DNA of 64,000 bases from Thermosipho japonicus (GTDB lineage Bacteria > Thermotogota > Thermotogae > Thermotogales > Fervidobacteriaceae): assembly GCF_014201655.1 (NCBI RefSeq), contig NZ_JACHEX010000003.1:62001-126000 (forward strand), given 5' to 3'. A program made the position numbers and the translations under genes. This document shows, piece after piece, positions 52,973 through 63,826 of the stretch (the stretch's first letter is position 1; every line of letters starts with the position of its first letter). The notes below the pieces were generated by a model, which saw only the letters and a program-made list of their open reading frames with translations, ran no database searches and was not told where the DNA came from.

Positions 52973-54379
52973 TTATACCTCCAAAAGCTTTTTATAAACA
53001 TTAAGTATTCTATCTACATGTGTTGCCATATCAAAATTAAAATTCATCTTTAAAATATTATTATGAATATTTTCTAAAATATTTGGATTTTCCAAAATCC
53101 TAATTATTTGATCTTTTAAGTATTTATCATCTTTAGTATCTTTCACAATAAATCCATTATAATTATGTATTATAATATCTTTTAACCCAACCTTGTCAGA
53201 TATTAATACTGGAATTCCGTAAGAAATACCTTCTAATCCAACAAAGCCAAACGTTTCGTGAGATTTGCTTGGTAATAATACAATGCTGGAGTTCAACATA
53301 ATATTCATTAAATCCTCATGAGTATACGTACCTTTAAACTTAATATTTTCATTATTAATTTCTAATTTTTCATTAGTTCCATAAACGTGTAGTTCCCAAT
53401 TATTATACTTTTTTCTAATTTCATTAAAAACGTTAATTAAACTATAAAAACCTTTTATTTTGCTCTTTCCACCTAAAAAGGAAAATATCACTTTCCCATT
53501 AATTAACGGTCTATAATTAAATAAATTTCTGTTGTCTTTAATAGAATTATTTGAAACATTAATAACTTCATAGCTTTTAAATTTTAAATCAATAAATTTA
53601 GAATATACTTCTTTAGTATTATTACTATTAAATATTATATAATCAAATTCTTCAATAATATCTTTTTCATAATTTTGCCAGTCAACATATTTGGCTATGT
53701 TACGGTCAAATTTTGATGTATCAAGTATACTAACAAAAACATCCCTAACACTATTTTCGTAAGATTTTTTAAAAAACATTTTTACCTTTTTGATTGGATA
53801 ATAAAGAGATTTTAAGACATTTATATATTTAAAATGCAAAAAATTTCTAAAAAAAATTTTTTTGATTACCGAACTAGTTTGAGAATTACAAAAAATACAG
53901 TTTTTTATTGAATAATCTTCAAGACAATCTACACCATCTATTCTGTAAAAATTAATTTTTGGGCATAAGCCATAATAGTCATGAGTAGTATAAATTACTT
54001 TGATTCCGGCTTTTTTAGCATTTTCAACTATTTCGTATGGTAACCCTATTAGACTATGAATATGTAAAATATCAATATTAATATTTTTGAAAAAATCAAA
54101 ATAATTATTCTTTACTCTCTTTTCCATAAAATATTCTGGTTCTTTAAAACCATTAAAAGAAACAGGTAAGGGGTTTTTAATATAATAAACTGGAATACCA
54201 TTAACTTGCTTATATAGATTAACATAGCTTCTCTTGCTATATAAACTATATTTACCCGGCATTAATAGAGAAATATCAATTCCTTTTTCTTTAAGATTGA
54301 ATGATAAATCTTTAACATAAACCATTAGGCCTCCTCTATGCAAAGGAGGAAATCCTAAAAAATAGTGCATAACTTTCAT
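52973..54379 (-). CDS. Glycosyltransferase family 4
   Basis: 468 residues from the ATG at 54379 after GAGGGG; 20 upstream in-frame codons have no site. N-terminal part: FLGFPPLHRGGLMVYVKDL and THDYYGLCPKINFYR, with a cysteine pair in IKNCIFCNS. C-terminal part: FSFLGGKSKIKGFYSL, HVYGTNEKL and ETFGFVGLEGISYG with the EX7E motif. A longer than usual linker separates the two Rossmann domains. Donor sugar unknown. It follows rmlB by about 100 bases in the same direction. Confidence 0.87.
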   Translation of the reverse strand: MKVMHYFLGFPPLHRGGLMVYVKDLSFNLKEKGIDISLLMPGKYSLYSKRSYVNLYKQVNGIPVYYIKNPLPVSFNGFKEPEYFMEKRVKNNYFDFFKNINIDILHIHSLIGLPYEIVENAKKAGIKVIYTTHDYYGLCPKINFYRIDGVDCLEDYSIKNCIFCNSQTSSVIKKIFFRNFLHFKYINVLKSLYYPIKKVKMFFKKSYENSVRDVFVSILDTSKFDRNIAKYVDWQNYEKDIIEEFDYIIFNSNNTKEVYSKFIDLKFKSYEVINVSNNSIKDNRNLFNYRPLINGKVIFSFLGGKSKIKGFYSLINVFNEIRKKYNNWELHVYGTNEKLEINNENIKFKGTYTHEDLMNIMLNSSIVLLPSKSHETFGFVGLEGISYGIPVLISDKVGLKDIIIHNYNGFIVKDTKDDKYLKDQIIRILENPNILENIHNNILKMNFNFDMATHVDRILNVYKKLLEV

Positions 54380-54485
54380 AAATTCCCCTCTTTCTGTTTC
54401 TTTATACTTAATAATTCTTCCGTTCTTTGATTTTTTCAATAAAATACAGATATGACAATCTTTTCTAATTATCTGATTTTAAATC

Positions 54486-55547
54486 TTATCTTTTGATATA
54501 ATTTCTCTCATACCACTTCAAATACTCACCACTTTTTACAGATTCTAACCAATCTTTATTTTCTAAATACCACTTTATTGTCTTTCTTATCCCTTCTTCA
54601 AATTCAACTTCTGGTTCCCATCCTAATTCTTTCTTTATCTTGCTTGCATCTATTGCATACCTTCTATCATGTCCAGGTCTGTCTTTAACATGTTTTATCA
54701 AATTTTCATTTATTTGTTCATCACCTGTTATTTCTCTTAGTACTTCAATTATCTTTCTTACAATAAATATGTTTTCTCTTTCATTATTTCCGCCTATATT
54801 GTAAACTTCTCCTATCTTTCCATTTTCAAACACCATATCTATAGCTCTACAATGATCTTCTACATACAACCAATCTCTTATTTGTTTCCCATCACCATAC
54901 ACTGGAAGTTCTTTGTGCTCTAATGCATTTGTTATCATTAATGGTATTAATTTCTCTGGAAACTGATATGGTCCATAGTTATTAGAACATCTTGTAATAT
55001 TAATAGGCATTTTGTATGTATCATGGTAAGCTTTTACTAACAAATCAGCCGAAGCTTTACTTGCTGAATATGGACTGTGTGGATCAAGTGGTGTTTCTTC
55101 TGTAAAATACCCAGTTGGACCTAATGAACCATATACCTCATCTGTTGATACTTGTAAAAATTTCTTTCCTTCTTTCCATCTCTTTCCATCAAACCAATGT
55201 TTTCTAGCAACATTAAGTAAAACTTGTGTACCAAGAATGTTTGTTTTAACAAATATCTGTGGATCAAGTATTGATCTATCCACATGACTTTCTGCTGCAA
55301 AATTTATTACTCCATCTATATCATATTCTTCAAATATGTATTCTACCAATTCTGAATTATTTATATCACCTTTAATGAATTTAAACCTTTGTTTTTGCTC
55401 ATCTGTTAATTTTTCAAGATTTTTTAAATTTCCAGCATATGTCAATTTATCTAATCCTATTATTTCCCTATCTTTGTATTTCTCCAAGTAATAATATACA
55501 AAATTACTTCCTATAAATCCTGCACATCCTGTAACAAGAATTCTCAT
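54486..55547 (-). CDS. rmlB: dTDP-glucose 4,6-dehydratase
   Basis: 353 residues from the ATG at 55547, one base after the stop of rmlD, with GAGGGG about 11 bases upstream; a GTG at 55559 is too close to that site. Short-chain dehydrogenase features: VTGCAGFIGSNF (NAD-binding), STDEVYGSLGPTG with the conserved Asp-Glu, YSASKASADLLV (YxxxK) and RCSNNYGPYQFPEKLIPLM, all diagnostic of RmlB. It makes dTDP-4-keto-6-deoxyglucose for dTDP-L-rhamnose synthesis. Last gene of the rml run. Confidence 0.96.
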   Translation of the reverse strand: MRILVTGCAGFIGSNFVYYYLEKYKDREIIGLDKLTYAGNLKNLEKLTDEQKQRFKFIKGDINNSELVEYIFEEYDIDGVINFAAESHVDRSILDPQIFVKTNILGTQVLLNVARKHWFDGKRWKEGKKFLQVSTDEVYGSLGPTGYFTEETPLDPHSPYSASKASADLLVKAYHDTYKMPINITRCSNNYGPYQFPEKLIPLMITNALEHKELPVYGDGKQIRDWLYVEDHCRAIDMVFENGKIGEVYNIGGNNERENIFIVRKIIEVLREITGDEQINENLIKHVKDRPGHDRRYAIDASKIKKELGWEPEVEFEEGIRKTIKWYLENKDWLESVKSGEYLKWYERNYIKR

Positions 55548-55548
55548 T

Positions 55549-56406
55549 TTATATTTCACCCCTCATTTTAAGGAATTTTATATATTCTCTTGTTGCTTCT
55601 TTCCAATCACGCATTGTTTTTCCTACTGTTTCATAATATCCAAAGTTATCAAGCACTGAATAGGTAGGTCTTTTTGCTGGCAGGCTAAAATCTTCTTGCT
55701 TTGCTTTCAATAATTTACCATTCCATCCAATTTCTTTAAGAATAAATTCAGCCCATTCATATCTTGAGCAAGATGTATTTGTTATATGATACAACCCATA
55801 TGCTTTAAGCTTAATTAGTTCATATGTTGCTTTTGCAAGGTCTGGAGCGTACGTTGGAGCACTTACTTCGTCATCTACTATTCTTAATTCATTTGTTTTT
55901 TTACTCCATTCAATGACTTTCTTTACAAAATTAACTGGTCCATCCCCGAATACCCAACTTGTTCTAATTAGATACCACTTCTCAGCTATTGTAGTAAGAA
56001 ATCTTTCGCCTAAAACTTTGCTTTGACCATATTTATTTATTGGGTCTGGAGTATCATATATAGTATATGGCTCCCCTTTATTTCCTGAAAAAACATAATC
56101 AGTTGAATAATGAACTATTTCAGCATTTATTTCATTTGCAGCTATTGCAAGATTTCTTACAGCTAGACCATTAACTAGGTATGCACTTTTCCAATCTTGT
56201 TCAGCTTTATCAACCTGATTATATGCTGCACAATTGATTATATGAGTAATATCTTTAAATTGCTTTACAAACAACAAAACTTGTTCTAAATTTGTTATAT
56301 CTAATTCTTTTACATCAGTTGCTATATATTTTACATTTTCATTTTTAAATAACTCTTGAAAAGCTTTTCCAAGCTGACCACTTGCACCTGTCAATAAAAT
56401 TTTCAT
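55549..56406 (-). CDS. rmlD: dTDP-4-dehydrorhamnose reductase
   Basis: 285 residues. NADPH-binding LLTGASGQLGKAF, INCAAYNQVDKAE, HYSTDYVFSGNKGEPY and INKYGQSKVLGE (YxxxK) identify RmlD, which carries out the last step to dTDP-L-rhamnose. It stands between rmlC and rmlB in one transcript; its stop codon is separated by a single base from the rmlB start. Confidence 0.96.
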   Translation of the reverse strand: MKILLTGASGQLGKAFQELFKNENVKYIATDVKELDITNLEQVLLFVKQFKDITHIINCAAYNQVDKAEQDWKSAYLVNGLAVRNLAIAANEINAEIVHYSTDYVFSGNKGEPYTIYDTPDPINKYGQSKVLGERFLTTIAEKWYLIRTSWVFGDGPVNFVKKVIEWSKKTNELRIVDDEVSAPTYAPDLAKATYELIKLKAYGLYHITNTSCSRYEWAEFILKEIGWNGKLLKAKQEDFSLPAKRPTYSVLDNFGYYETVGKTMRDWKEATREYIKFLKMRGEI

Positions 56407-56436
56407 ATTTTTATCCCACCTGTTATTAAAAATTCA

Positions 56437-57018
56437 TTATATATACCAGATATTTGAATTAACAAATTCCTTAAATGTTTTCAACTTTCTATCTTTTTCA
56501 GAAATTATTAATTTGTTTTCATTAAGTCCGTATGTTTCTAATTGCCAATTTATATTTAATGTTTCATCATTCCAAATTATTCCACTATCTGATTTTGGAT
56601 CATAGTATTCATCTACTTTGTACATTACTTCCGCTTCTTCTGAAACCACTAAAAAGCCATGTGCAAAATATTTTGGAATAAAGAACATTAATTTGTTTTC
56701 TTCGGATAGCTCTATTAAAAAATACTTTCCAAATGTCGGAGAATTTCTTCTTAAATCAACAGCTACATCAAGTATTTTTCCACGAATACATCTAACAAGC
56801 TTTGATTGTACATGTTCAATTTGAAAATGAAGACCTCTTAAAACTCCTTTCTTACTTTTCGAATGATTATCTTGTACAAAATTACAATGTATTCCTATTT
56901 CTTCAAAGTCTTTTTTATTCCAACTTTCCATGAAAAATCCTCTTGAATCTCCAAACACTGTTGGTTCTATTATATATAATCCTTGAATTGGTGTATCTAT
57001 TCTTTTGAATTTTCCCAT
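56437..57018 (-). CDS. rmlC: dTDP-4-dehydrorhamnose 3,5-epimerase
   Basis: 193 residues from the ATG at 57018, after AGGAGTGAT that overlaps the rmlA stop. Cupin fold with PTVFGDSRGFFMESWN, FVQDNHSKSKKGVLRGLHFQ (catalytic His in GLHFQ), AVDLRRNSPTFGKY and YFAHGFLVVSEEAEVMYK. It epimerises the 4-keto-6-deoxy sugar at C3 and C5. Length and motifs are typical. Confidence 0.96.
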   Translation of the reverse strand: MGKFKRIDTPIQGLYIIEPTVFGDSRGFFMESWNKKDFEEIGIHCNFVQDNHSKSKKGVLRGLHFQIEHVQSKLVRCIRGKILDVAVDLRRNSPTFGKYFLIELSEENKLMFFIPKYFAHGFLVVSEEAEVMYKVDEYYDPKSDSGIIWNDETLNINWQLETYGLNENKLIISEKDRKLKTFKEFVNSNIWYI

Positions 57019-57023
57019 ATTTA

Positions 57024-57920
57024 TCACTCCTGGTTCCTTGAATAAATAATTTTTCCCTCAGCAACCTTTCTTAAATATTGTCCATATTGAGATTTTCCAT
57101 ACTTATCTATCGCCTTATAAAGTTGATCAGTTGTTATCCAACCATTTAAATATGCTACTTCTTCAGGCGAAGCAATTATTATTCCCTGCCTTCTTTCTAT
57201 CGCCCTTACAAATTCTGTTGCTTCAAAAAGTGACTCAATTGTTCCAGTGTCAAACCAAGCATATCCTCTTCCCATTACCTTAACATCCAACAAACCTTTT
57301 TCAAGGTATATTTTATTTAAATCCGTAATTTCAAGCTCATTTCTCCAGGAAGGTCTCAATGATTTTGCATATTCTGAAACTCCTGCAGGATAAAAATATA
57401 AACCAGTTACTGCATAATTAGATTTCGGAGTCTTTGGTTTTTCCTCTAATGAAACTGCTCTAAAATTTTTATCAAATTCCACAACTCCATACCTTTCAGG
57501 ATCATCAACATAATATGCAAAAACAGTCGCATGTTCTGTATTTTCATTTGCATCTTTGAGAAGCTTAGTTAAATTGTGACCGTAGAATATATTATCACCA
57601 AGTATCATAGCAGATGGAACTGTGCCTATAAATTTTTCTCCAATAATAAAGGCTTCGGCAAGACCATTTGGTTGGGATTGCTCTGCATACTCAAAAGATA
57701 CACCAAATTGAGAACCATTTCCAAGTAGTTCTTTGAACTTTGGTAAATCATGAGGGGTAGAGATTATAAGAATTTCTCGGATTCCAGCAAGCATAAGTAT
57801 ACTTAGTGGATAAAATATCATAGGTTTATCGTATACAGGTAATAATTGTTTGCTTGTCACAAGTGTCATTGGATAAAGCCTTGTTCCCGAACCACCTGCA
57901 AGAATTATTCCTTTGCGCAT
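57024..57920 (-). CDS. rmlA: Glucose-1-phosphate thymidylyltransferase
   Basis: 298 residues from the ATG at 57920, seven bases after GGAGGGTG. The signature [39 protein letters not shown] and TGLYFYP are those of RmlA, which makes dTDP-glucose from glucose-1-phosphate and dTTP. First gene of the rmlACDB run; the order A-C-D-B is used here. Confidence 0.97.
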   Translation of the reverse strand: MRKGIILAGGSGTRLYPMTLVTSKQLLPVYDKPMIFYPLSILMLAGIREILIISTPHDLPKFKELLGNGSQFGVSFEYAEQSQPNGLAEAFIIGEKFIGTVPSAMILGDNIFYGHNLTKLLKDANENTEHATVFAYYVDDPERYGVVEFDKNFRAVSLEEKPKTPKSNYAVTGLYFYPAGVSEYAKSLRPSWRNELEITDLNKIYLEKGLLDVKVMGRGYAWFDTGTIESLFEATEFVRAIERRQGIIIASPEEVAYLNGWITTDQLYKAIDKYGKSQYGQYLRKVAEGKIIYSRNQE

Positions 57921-57940
57921 AGTCAACACCCTCCAAGTTT

Positions 57941-58876
57941 TTAATAATTATTATCTATTTCTTCAAGAAAATCTTTCCTTTCTTCAAAATAGTTATCTAC
58001 AAGCTTCTTATAAGCTTTAAGAGACTTTATAACATTTTTTAAAATAAATCTTCTTTTTTTGAAACTTTTTTTTATAACAAAATCTGTACTTCTATCTTCT
58101 TTATGTAAAACCTTTATTTTTGGACTATAAAATGATAAAAGTCCTTCTTTTTTCAATATATAAAATAAAATATCTTCTTCTAAATACAAAAACGTTTTGC
58201 TATACAATCCTTTGAATCTCTTAATAAATGTTGGTGAAAAAATTAGACATGAACCATGCAATTTTATATTTTGAAACTCTTTACGATAATTGTAATTCTC
58301 TGGTAACGACTTATCATACCTTTTAATTTTTAAAAAATTTTTTAATCTCCTATAAAAAAATCTTACAGTATCCTCTAAAAAAATATAATTTAAAAATAAT
58401 GTCAAATAATTCTTTAACAACATAAAATAATATGTTTCATCCCTTTCAAGAGTAACAAATATTTTTTGAGGGTTCTGATGCTCATTAGACAAATTAATTA
58501 TATCAGGACCTAATACTGCAAAATTAACTTTATTGTATAATTCTACAATTTTTGACAAAAAATCTTTCTGCTCAATAACGACATCATTATTAAGTAAAAT
58601 TATAAAATCACTTTTCAATTTGCTTTTAGCAAACTCATAACCTAAATTCATTCCTCTAGCAAATCCCAAATTTCTTTCCGAACGCAAAAAGTAAATATTT
58701 TTAAACATTTTAAAAGATTCTATTAAATTTTTAAAAGAATCATTTGTTGAGCCATTATCAACAAGTACTATGTTAAAATTATCATACTCTATGTTTTTTA
58801 TTATTGACTCAATACATTCATATGTATCATCAAAAGTCATATAGTGCAATATAACAAAAGCAAATTTATAACTCAT
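57941..58876 (-). CDS. Glycosyltransferase family 2
   Basis: 311 residues; ATG at 58876 after GGAGGATAT. GT-A fold: [43 protein letters not shown] and ILLNNDVVI (DXD-like metal site NND), then HGSCLIFSP and [10 protein letters not shown]. It resembles rhamnosyltransferase-like members, which fits its place 20 bases ahead of rmlA, but the donor is not proven. The basic C-terminal tail may contact the membrane. Confidence 0.87.
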   Translation of the reverse strand: MSYKFAFVILHYMTFDDTYECIESIIKNIEYDNFNIVLVDNGSTNDSFKNLIESFKMFKNIYFLRSERNLGFARGMNLGYEFAKSKLKSDFIILLNNDVVIEQKDFLSKIVELYNKVNFAVLGPDIINLSNEHQNPQKIFVTLERDETYYFMLLKNYLTLFLNYIFLEDTVRFFYRRLKNFLKIKRYDKSLPENYNYRKEFQNIKLHGSCLIFSPTFIKRFKGLYSKTFLYLEEDILFYILKKEGLLSFYSPKIKVLHKEDRSTDFVIKKSFKKRRFILKNVIKSLKAYKKLVDNYFEERKDFLEEIDNNY

Positions 58877-58959
58877 CTTATATCCTCCAAAAAATATGAT
58901 AAACTATAAAACAAATCATTGTGCACAAAAAATTAACACTTAATTATTATTCAAATTTT

Positions 58960-60132
58960 CTAATCTCTCTCAAACAAATCTCTCGTATATACTTTATTTT
59001 TAATATTTTTTAGCTCACTATATAATCTATTTGCAACTATTAAATCACTTTCATTTATAAATCTATCAAAATCCTTTTCTACTTTTATACCTTTAAAACT
59101 ATCTTCTTTTATTATGGGTTCATATATTATCATATTCATTCCTCTTTCTTTCAAATAATCAATAATATCCAATATCGATGAATGCCTGAAATTATCCGAA
59201 TCTTTTTTCATAGCTAATCTATATATTCCAACTAGCTTTGGATTCTTTCTTTCAATCATTTCTGCAATGTGTCTTTTTCTTATTGTATTTGATTCGACTA
59301 TTGCTCTTATTAAAATATGAGGAACTCCATTCCCTAAGTAATCTGCTAATATCTGTTTTGTATCTTTTGGCAAACAATAACCTCCATAACCAAATGATGG
59401 ATTATTATAGAAATCACCAATTCTTGGATCAGCACATACTCCTTTTATTATCTCAAGTGTGTTTAACCCTTTTATTTCAGCAAATGTATCTAATTCATTA
59501 AAAAATGCTACTCTCATAGCTAGATATGTATTTGCAAACAATTTAACAGCTTCTGCTTCTGTAGCCCCCATTAAAAAGACAGGTACATCTTTCTTTATAG
59601 CTCCTTCAAGTAAAAGTTTTGCTATTTTTTCTCCTTTTTCCGTTTTATCTCCAACAACTATTCTTGAAGGATATAAATTATCATATAATGCTTTTCCTTC
59701 TCTTAAAAATTCTGGAGAAAATATTACTCTATCTGTATTAAATTCTTTTCTTTTTCTTTCTGTATAACCTATTGGTATTGTTGATTTAATCACAATTAAA
59801 GCTTTTTTATTTATTTTCAAAACATCTTTTATCACTTCATCAACCGAAGAAGTATCAAAATAATTCGTTTCAGGATTATAATCCGTAGGTGTTGCTACAA
59901 AAACTATTTCCGCGTTTTTATAAGCTTTTTCTTTGTCAGTTGTGGCCATAAGATTTAAGTTTTTATGTTTTAAATAATCTATTATTTCATTATCTTTTAT
60001 TGGAGAAATCTTGTTGTTTATTTTTTCAACTTTATCTTTTGATATATCCAAACCTATTACTTCGTGATTTTGAGATAATAAAACTGCTATTGATAAACCT
60101 ACGTATCCCAACCCAACTATTGTTATTCTCAT
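58960..60132 (-). CDS. ugd: UDP-glucose 6-dehydrogenase-like nucleotide sugar dehydrogenase
   Basis: 390 residues from the ATG at 60132, after GGAGGG. N-terminal NAD-binding motif VGLGYVGLSIAVLLS, PTDYNPETNYFDTSSV, PEFLREGKALYDNLYPSRIVVG, FFNELDTFAE and the catalytic cysteine in FGYGGYCLPKDT. The size and ALIVIKSTIPIGYTE fit the short bacterial Ugd type that makes UDP-glucuronate. GDP-mannose or UDP-ManNAc as substrate cannot be excluded, particularly as wecB is in cluster 1. Confidence 0.9.
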   Translation of the reverse strand: MRITIVGLGYVGLSIAVLLSQNHEVIGLDISKDKVEKINNKISPIKDNEIIDYLKHKNLNLMATTDKEKAYKNAEIVFVATPTDYNPETNYFDTSSVDEVIKDVLKINKKALIVIKSTIPIGYTERKRKEFNTDRVIFSPEFLREGKALYDNLYPSRIVVGDKTEKGEKIAKLLLEGAIKKDVPVFLMGATEAEAVKLFANTYLAMRVAFFNELDTFAEIKGLNTLEIIKGVCADPRIGDFYNNPSFGYGGYCLPKDTKQILADYLGNGVPHILIRAIVESNTIRKRHIAEMIERKNPKLVGIYRLAMKKDSDNFRHSSILDIIDYLKERGMNMIIYEPIIKEDSFKGIKVEKDFDRFINESDLIVANRLYSELKNIKNKVYTRDLFERD

Positions 60133-60212
60133 ATAAACCCTCCTCAAATTTTTATAAATACTCCTTTTTCATTATCAAAATAATATTTAATAACAATTTT
60201 TCTTGGACCATC

Positions 60213-61403
60213 TTATCTTTTATATATAACCAATTTATATAGCTCTTCCCATTGATTTATCCATTTTTTATAATCTAAGAATTTTTTAGCACTTTGCTTT
60301 ATAGATTCATATTTGCTTCTCCATTCTAAAATTCTTTTTTCAAAAATCAACATTTTTTCTTCTAAATCTCCTTCTTTAAAAGGATCAAAAATCATTCCAT
60401 TTACATCTGCGGTAATCATTTCTGGAATTCCACCAATGTTACTACCTATTACAGGAGTTCCAAAAGCAAAAGACTCTACAACAACCATTCCTAAAGGTTC
60501 ATACCAAACACTAGGAACAATTGTAACATCCACTCTGCTAAAAAATTTTTTTGGATCCACTCGCCCCATGAAAACTATTGAATCATCTTTATATCTTGAA
60601 TGAAGATATTGAACATAATCTTTTTTTCCTGACCCAGCTACAAACAATTTGTAATGTTTCTTCTTGACTTTATGGAAAGACTTTAAAAGAAGCTCAATCC
60701 CTTTACTTGGCGACAATGTTCCTATAAATCCAAAATTTATATATTTGGGATCTACTTTTTTCTCTAAACTAATATTTTCAATATTCCTAGAATTATAAAT
60801 TACTTTTTTTATAGGAACACCTTTGAAATATCCAAGACTAATATATTTATTAAGAATAAAATTACTTACACCAACTACAGCTTCTAGTTTCCTTGATTTT
60901 AATTTCCAAGGAAATCTCGCTACTTTACAAGTAAAGCATTGTCTATCACAAACTTCTCCATTCTTAAACATATTTCGAGGACATAAAATATATAAGTCAT
61001 GAAGTACTTGAACTGCTGGAATATCAAACTCATCTACAACTTCCCAAACAGAACTAGACCAACCATAAAGATTATGAAACGAAATAATGTCAGGATTAAA
61101 TTTTTTCACTTGTTCTGATACAATCTTCTTCGATTTAGGATTATAAATATCAAAAAAGTGCCATAAAAGCTTTTTTTTAAATGAAATTTCAAATTCTCCA
61201 TAAGGCAAATAAAGATTAGGAATTTTGGCCCTATATAACGAAATTTTGTTGATTAAATCTTCACTATCTTTTTTATCCCAAAAACTTAAAACTTTTACTT
61301 CATGCCCTAAATCACGAATACCTGTAACCAAATGTTTTATAGTAATTTCTGCTCCACCACCTATAAATGGTTCATACAAAGTATTAATGTATAGTATCTT
61401 CAT
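60213..61403 (-). CDS. Glycosyltransferase family 4
   Basis: 396 residues; ATG at 61403 after GGGGAGATAT. NTLYEPFIGGGAEITIKHL opens the N-terminal domain, and HNLYGWSSSVWEVVDEF and LHDLYILCPRNM follow. A cysteine group (CDRQCFTCKV) is typical of one GT4 branch. GFIGTLSPSKGIELLLKSF, FMGRVDPKKFF and EPLGMVVVESFAFG (EX7E) form the donor-binding half. Donor unknown. Confidence 0.88.
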   Translation of the reverse strand: MKILYINTLYEPFIGGGAEITIKHLVTGIRDLGHEVKVLSFWDKKDSEDLINKISLYRAKIPNLYLPYGEFEISFKKKLLWHFFDIYNPKSKKIVSEQVKKFNPDIISFHNLYGWSSSVWEVVDEFDIPAVQVLHDLYILCPRNMFKNGEVCDRQCFTCKVARFPWKLKSRKLEAVVGVSNFILNKYISLGYFKGVPIKKVIYNSRNIENISLEKKVDPKYINFGFIGTLSPSKGIELLLKSFHKVKKKHYKLFVAGSGKKDYVQYLHSRYKDDSIVFMGRVDPKKFFSRVDVTIVPSVWYEPLGMVVVESFAFGTPVIGSNIGGIPEMITADVNGMIFDPFKEGDLEEKMLIFEKRILEWRSKYESIKQSAKKFLDYKKWINQWEELYKLVIYKR

Positions 61404-61542
61404 TCTAATATCTCCCCTTCTTTATTATAAAAGTCACGACTTTACTCCTGTAGATTATTTATTAAAATTAAATAAGCTTTATCTTATTTTTAATTATCTT
61501 TTGAAAACATTACAAATTTTTCAAATTAGTTCTTGTTAAGAA

Positions 61543-62907
61543 TTATATATCTCCAACTATCAAAGATACTAAAAATGATAAATATATGAACTGCCACAAT
61601 GTAGGATTTGTTATATCTGGATAAGCTACCAATTGAGCTACTAATGCTGCTGGAATAAAAAAGAAATATGAAAAATACTCTGTACCCCGTAATGATCTAT
61701 AACAAAAAATAAGTATTTTTGTAATAAAAATCCCAAATAGAATTGTACCTATGATTCCGAGTTGAGATAATAAATATGGAAGAAAACTCGAACTTCTATT
61801 ACTTCCCAAACCAACTCCCAGTCCAAATGTTTTAGCAAAAATTTCCAAGGCATGTAAATCAGATGCTATTCGAATCTTAAAACTTCCACTTTCAGGTTTA
61901 TTGAGAAAATACAAATTAATTAAGGTTAAAAAATTCTGAAAGCCTATAATAAAGTATACTACAATAATAAACGAAAAAAACACCACAAAAATACCTATTG
62001 ATAATGAAAAAAAATTTTTTTTATTTAATTTCATATTATAAGTAGATAATTTTATAGAGCTTAAATTCATTACTACTAAAAAAGTCATAATCATCAAAGA
62101 AATATATGCTGTAGTGCTTGCAGACAATATTATGAAAATAAAAATAACCAAAGTTAAAAAAATATCTATAAAATTATTTTTTCTCAATGAATTGTACAAA
62201 TAAAACGAATAAAATCCTGTCAAGAATGGTGCTAAATTAGATGGCTCAACAAATGTCCCTTGTATTCTAGGTATAGGGAGAAATCCACCAATACTTACAT
62301 ACTTGAATTTTCTAACTACTATAGTCCAAAAATATTTTGTAATATCTAATGTTCCAAAAATAGGACTTAAAATTTGGGAAAATGACGTAACAATAACTAA
62401 CAACAAAGATATAAATATAATTTTCTTTATTAATTTATATTCTTTTTTGGTCCACGTAAATATTGATATGTAAATTAAAGTAAAAAAATATAAAATAATA
62501 AAAATATTAAAGATTATATTATAAACTGAAAAATGCAGAAAACTTATACCAACTTCGAGAGCTCGGGAACTCGGATGATATACAGGATAATTATCAAATA
62601 AATTTGGAGCTATAATAGACCATGAAAATGAAAATAAAATAAACAACATACCATATATAAAAATCTCTTTTAAATATGCATTTTTAAATTTCAAAGTACC
62701 CCCTGAAACCATATAAAGTATAAATCTAAGTGCTATAAGCAAAATCAAAAATTTATAAATTTGGATAGAATTTTCCCAAATATTAATTAAAGAAGTAATT
62801 TGTAAAGTCAGGGATATAATTAAAAAGTAAATCAAAACACGGGGTCTCAAAAAAAATAAGATCATAAATATTGGAATAAGAGCATAAGCATAAATTGTTA
62901 ATTCCAT
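61543..62907 (-). CDS. Wzy/O-antigen ligase-like polysaccharide polymerase
   Basis: 454 residues; ATG at 62907 after GGAGGACT. About 11-12 hydrophobic helices and one larger extracytoplasmic loop between the last helices, containing GLGVGLGSNRSSSFLPYLLSQLG. The loop resembles the conserved loop of the O-antigen ligase/polymerase family. It would join flipped repeat units at the outer face of the membrane, matching the flippase at 49286. Polymerase versus ligase cannot be told from sequence, but there is no other polymerase in the cluster. Confidence 0.8.
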   Translation of the reverse strand: MELTIYAYALIPIFMILFFLRPRVLIYFLIISLTLQITSLINIWENSIQIYKFLILLIALRFILYMVSGGTLKFKNAYLKEIFIYGMLFILFSFSWSIIAPNLFDNYPVYHPSSRALEVGISFLHFSVYNIIFNIFIILYFFTLIYISIFTWTKKEYKLIKKIIFISLLLVIVTSFSQILSPIFGTLDITKYFWTIVVRKFKYVSIGGFLPIPRIQGTFVEPSNLAPFLTGFYSFYLYNSLRKNNFIDIFLTLVIFIFIILSASTTAYISLMIMTFLVVMNLSSIKLSTYNMKLNKKNFFSLSIGIFVVFFSFIIVVYFIIGFQNFLTLINLYFLNKPESGSFKIRIASDLHALEIFAKTFGLGVGLGSNRSSSFLPYLLSQLGIIGTILFGIFITKILIFCYRSLRGTEYFSYFFFIPAALVAQLVAYPDITNPTLWQFIYLSFLVSLIVGDI

Positions 62908-62971
62908 GTTTAGTCCTCCAAAAGGGAAATTATTAAAAAATATATTTTTATAGTTATTAAATCTATTAATT

Positions 62972-63826
62972 CTATCTAAATATTTTGATTCTTTTATATC
63001 CTAGCTTGGCAAGTATATGGTTGTTAACATAATCCCTCTCCTTATCAAAAAACCAGCCCCATTTATTAAAATACTTTATAGCGCTATCAATATGATAGCG
63101 AAGAAGTTTAAAGTTTTTATATGATCCTTTTTTATATTCATGATAAACATAAACATAAGGGAAATAAATAGTTCTAGCAACTTTGTGAATCCTTCTTGAT
63201 AAATCAGTATCTTCAAGGTACATAAAAAATCTCTCATCAAATAACCCTGTTTTCTTTAAATATTTCACATTTAAAAACATACAGCATCCTGATAAATTAG
63301 GAACTTCCATCACTTTATCATAATTTGTAAACCTTAGTTCATAAATTTCATTTCTTTTTTCAACAATCTTTTTGAATGGATCAAAATTAAAAAATCTTCT
63401 ACCAATCAAATCTATAGGCGTTGGAAGAAGTTTACACAAATACTGTATTTTCCCATCTGGATATAAAACTTTCGGCATTATTAATCCAATATCATCATTT
63501 TTTTTCATAAAAGTGTATAACTCTTCTAGCACAAATTCTTCAAAAAACACATCAGGATTTAAAACTAAATGATATGGAACACTTTCTTCAATAGACTTTT
63601 TTAAAGCTACATTATGAGCTCTTCCAAAGCCAAAATTAGCATTGTTAAATATATATTCAATTCTCCTATTATCTATACTAATTAAATTTCTTAAATTATC
63701 ATGACAAGAATTATCAATTAGAATAACCTTTAAATCTAATTTGGATTTAAGAATACTGAAAATTGTTCTTTTTACCTGTTCTTCGCTATTATTATACAAC
63801 ACTATTGATATTACAACATCAACCAT
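62972..63826 (-). CDS. Glycosyltransferase family 2 (rhamnosyltransferase-like)
   Basis: 284 residues; the ATG at 63826 overlaps the end of the upstream transferase gene. VISIVLYNNSEEQVKRT, LIDNSCHDN, FNNANFGFGRAHNVALKKS and LVLNPDVFF (metal-binding NPD) give the GT-A core, with LSGCCMFLNVKYL and FMYLEDTDLSRRI as the C-terminal acceptor segment. This pattern is common among rhamnosyltransferases, consistent with the rml genes. Donor inferred only. Confidence 0.87.
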   Translation of the reverse strand: MVDVVISIVLYNNSEEQVKRTIFSILKSKLDLKVILIDNSCHDNLRNLISIDNRRIEYIFNNANFGFGRAHNVALKKSIEESVPYHLVLNPDVFFEEFVLEELYTFMKKNDDIGLIMPKVLYPDGKIQYLCKLLPTPIDLIGRRFFNFDPFKKIVEKRNEIYELRFTNYDKVMEVPNLSGCCMFLNVKYLKKTGLFDERFFMYLEDTDLSRRIHKVARTIYFPYVYVYHEYKKGSYKNFKLLRYHIDSAIKYFNKWGWFFDKERDYVNNHILAKLGYKRIKIFR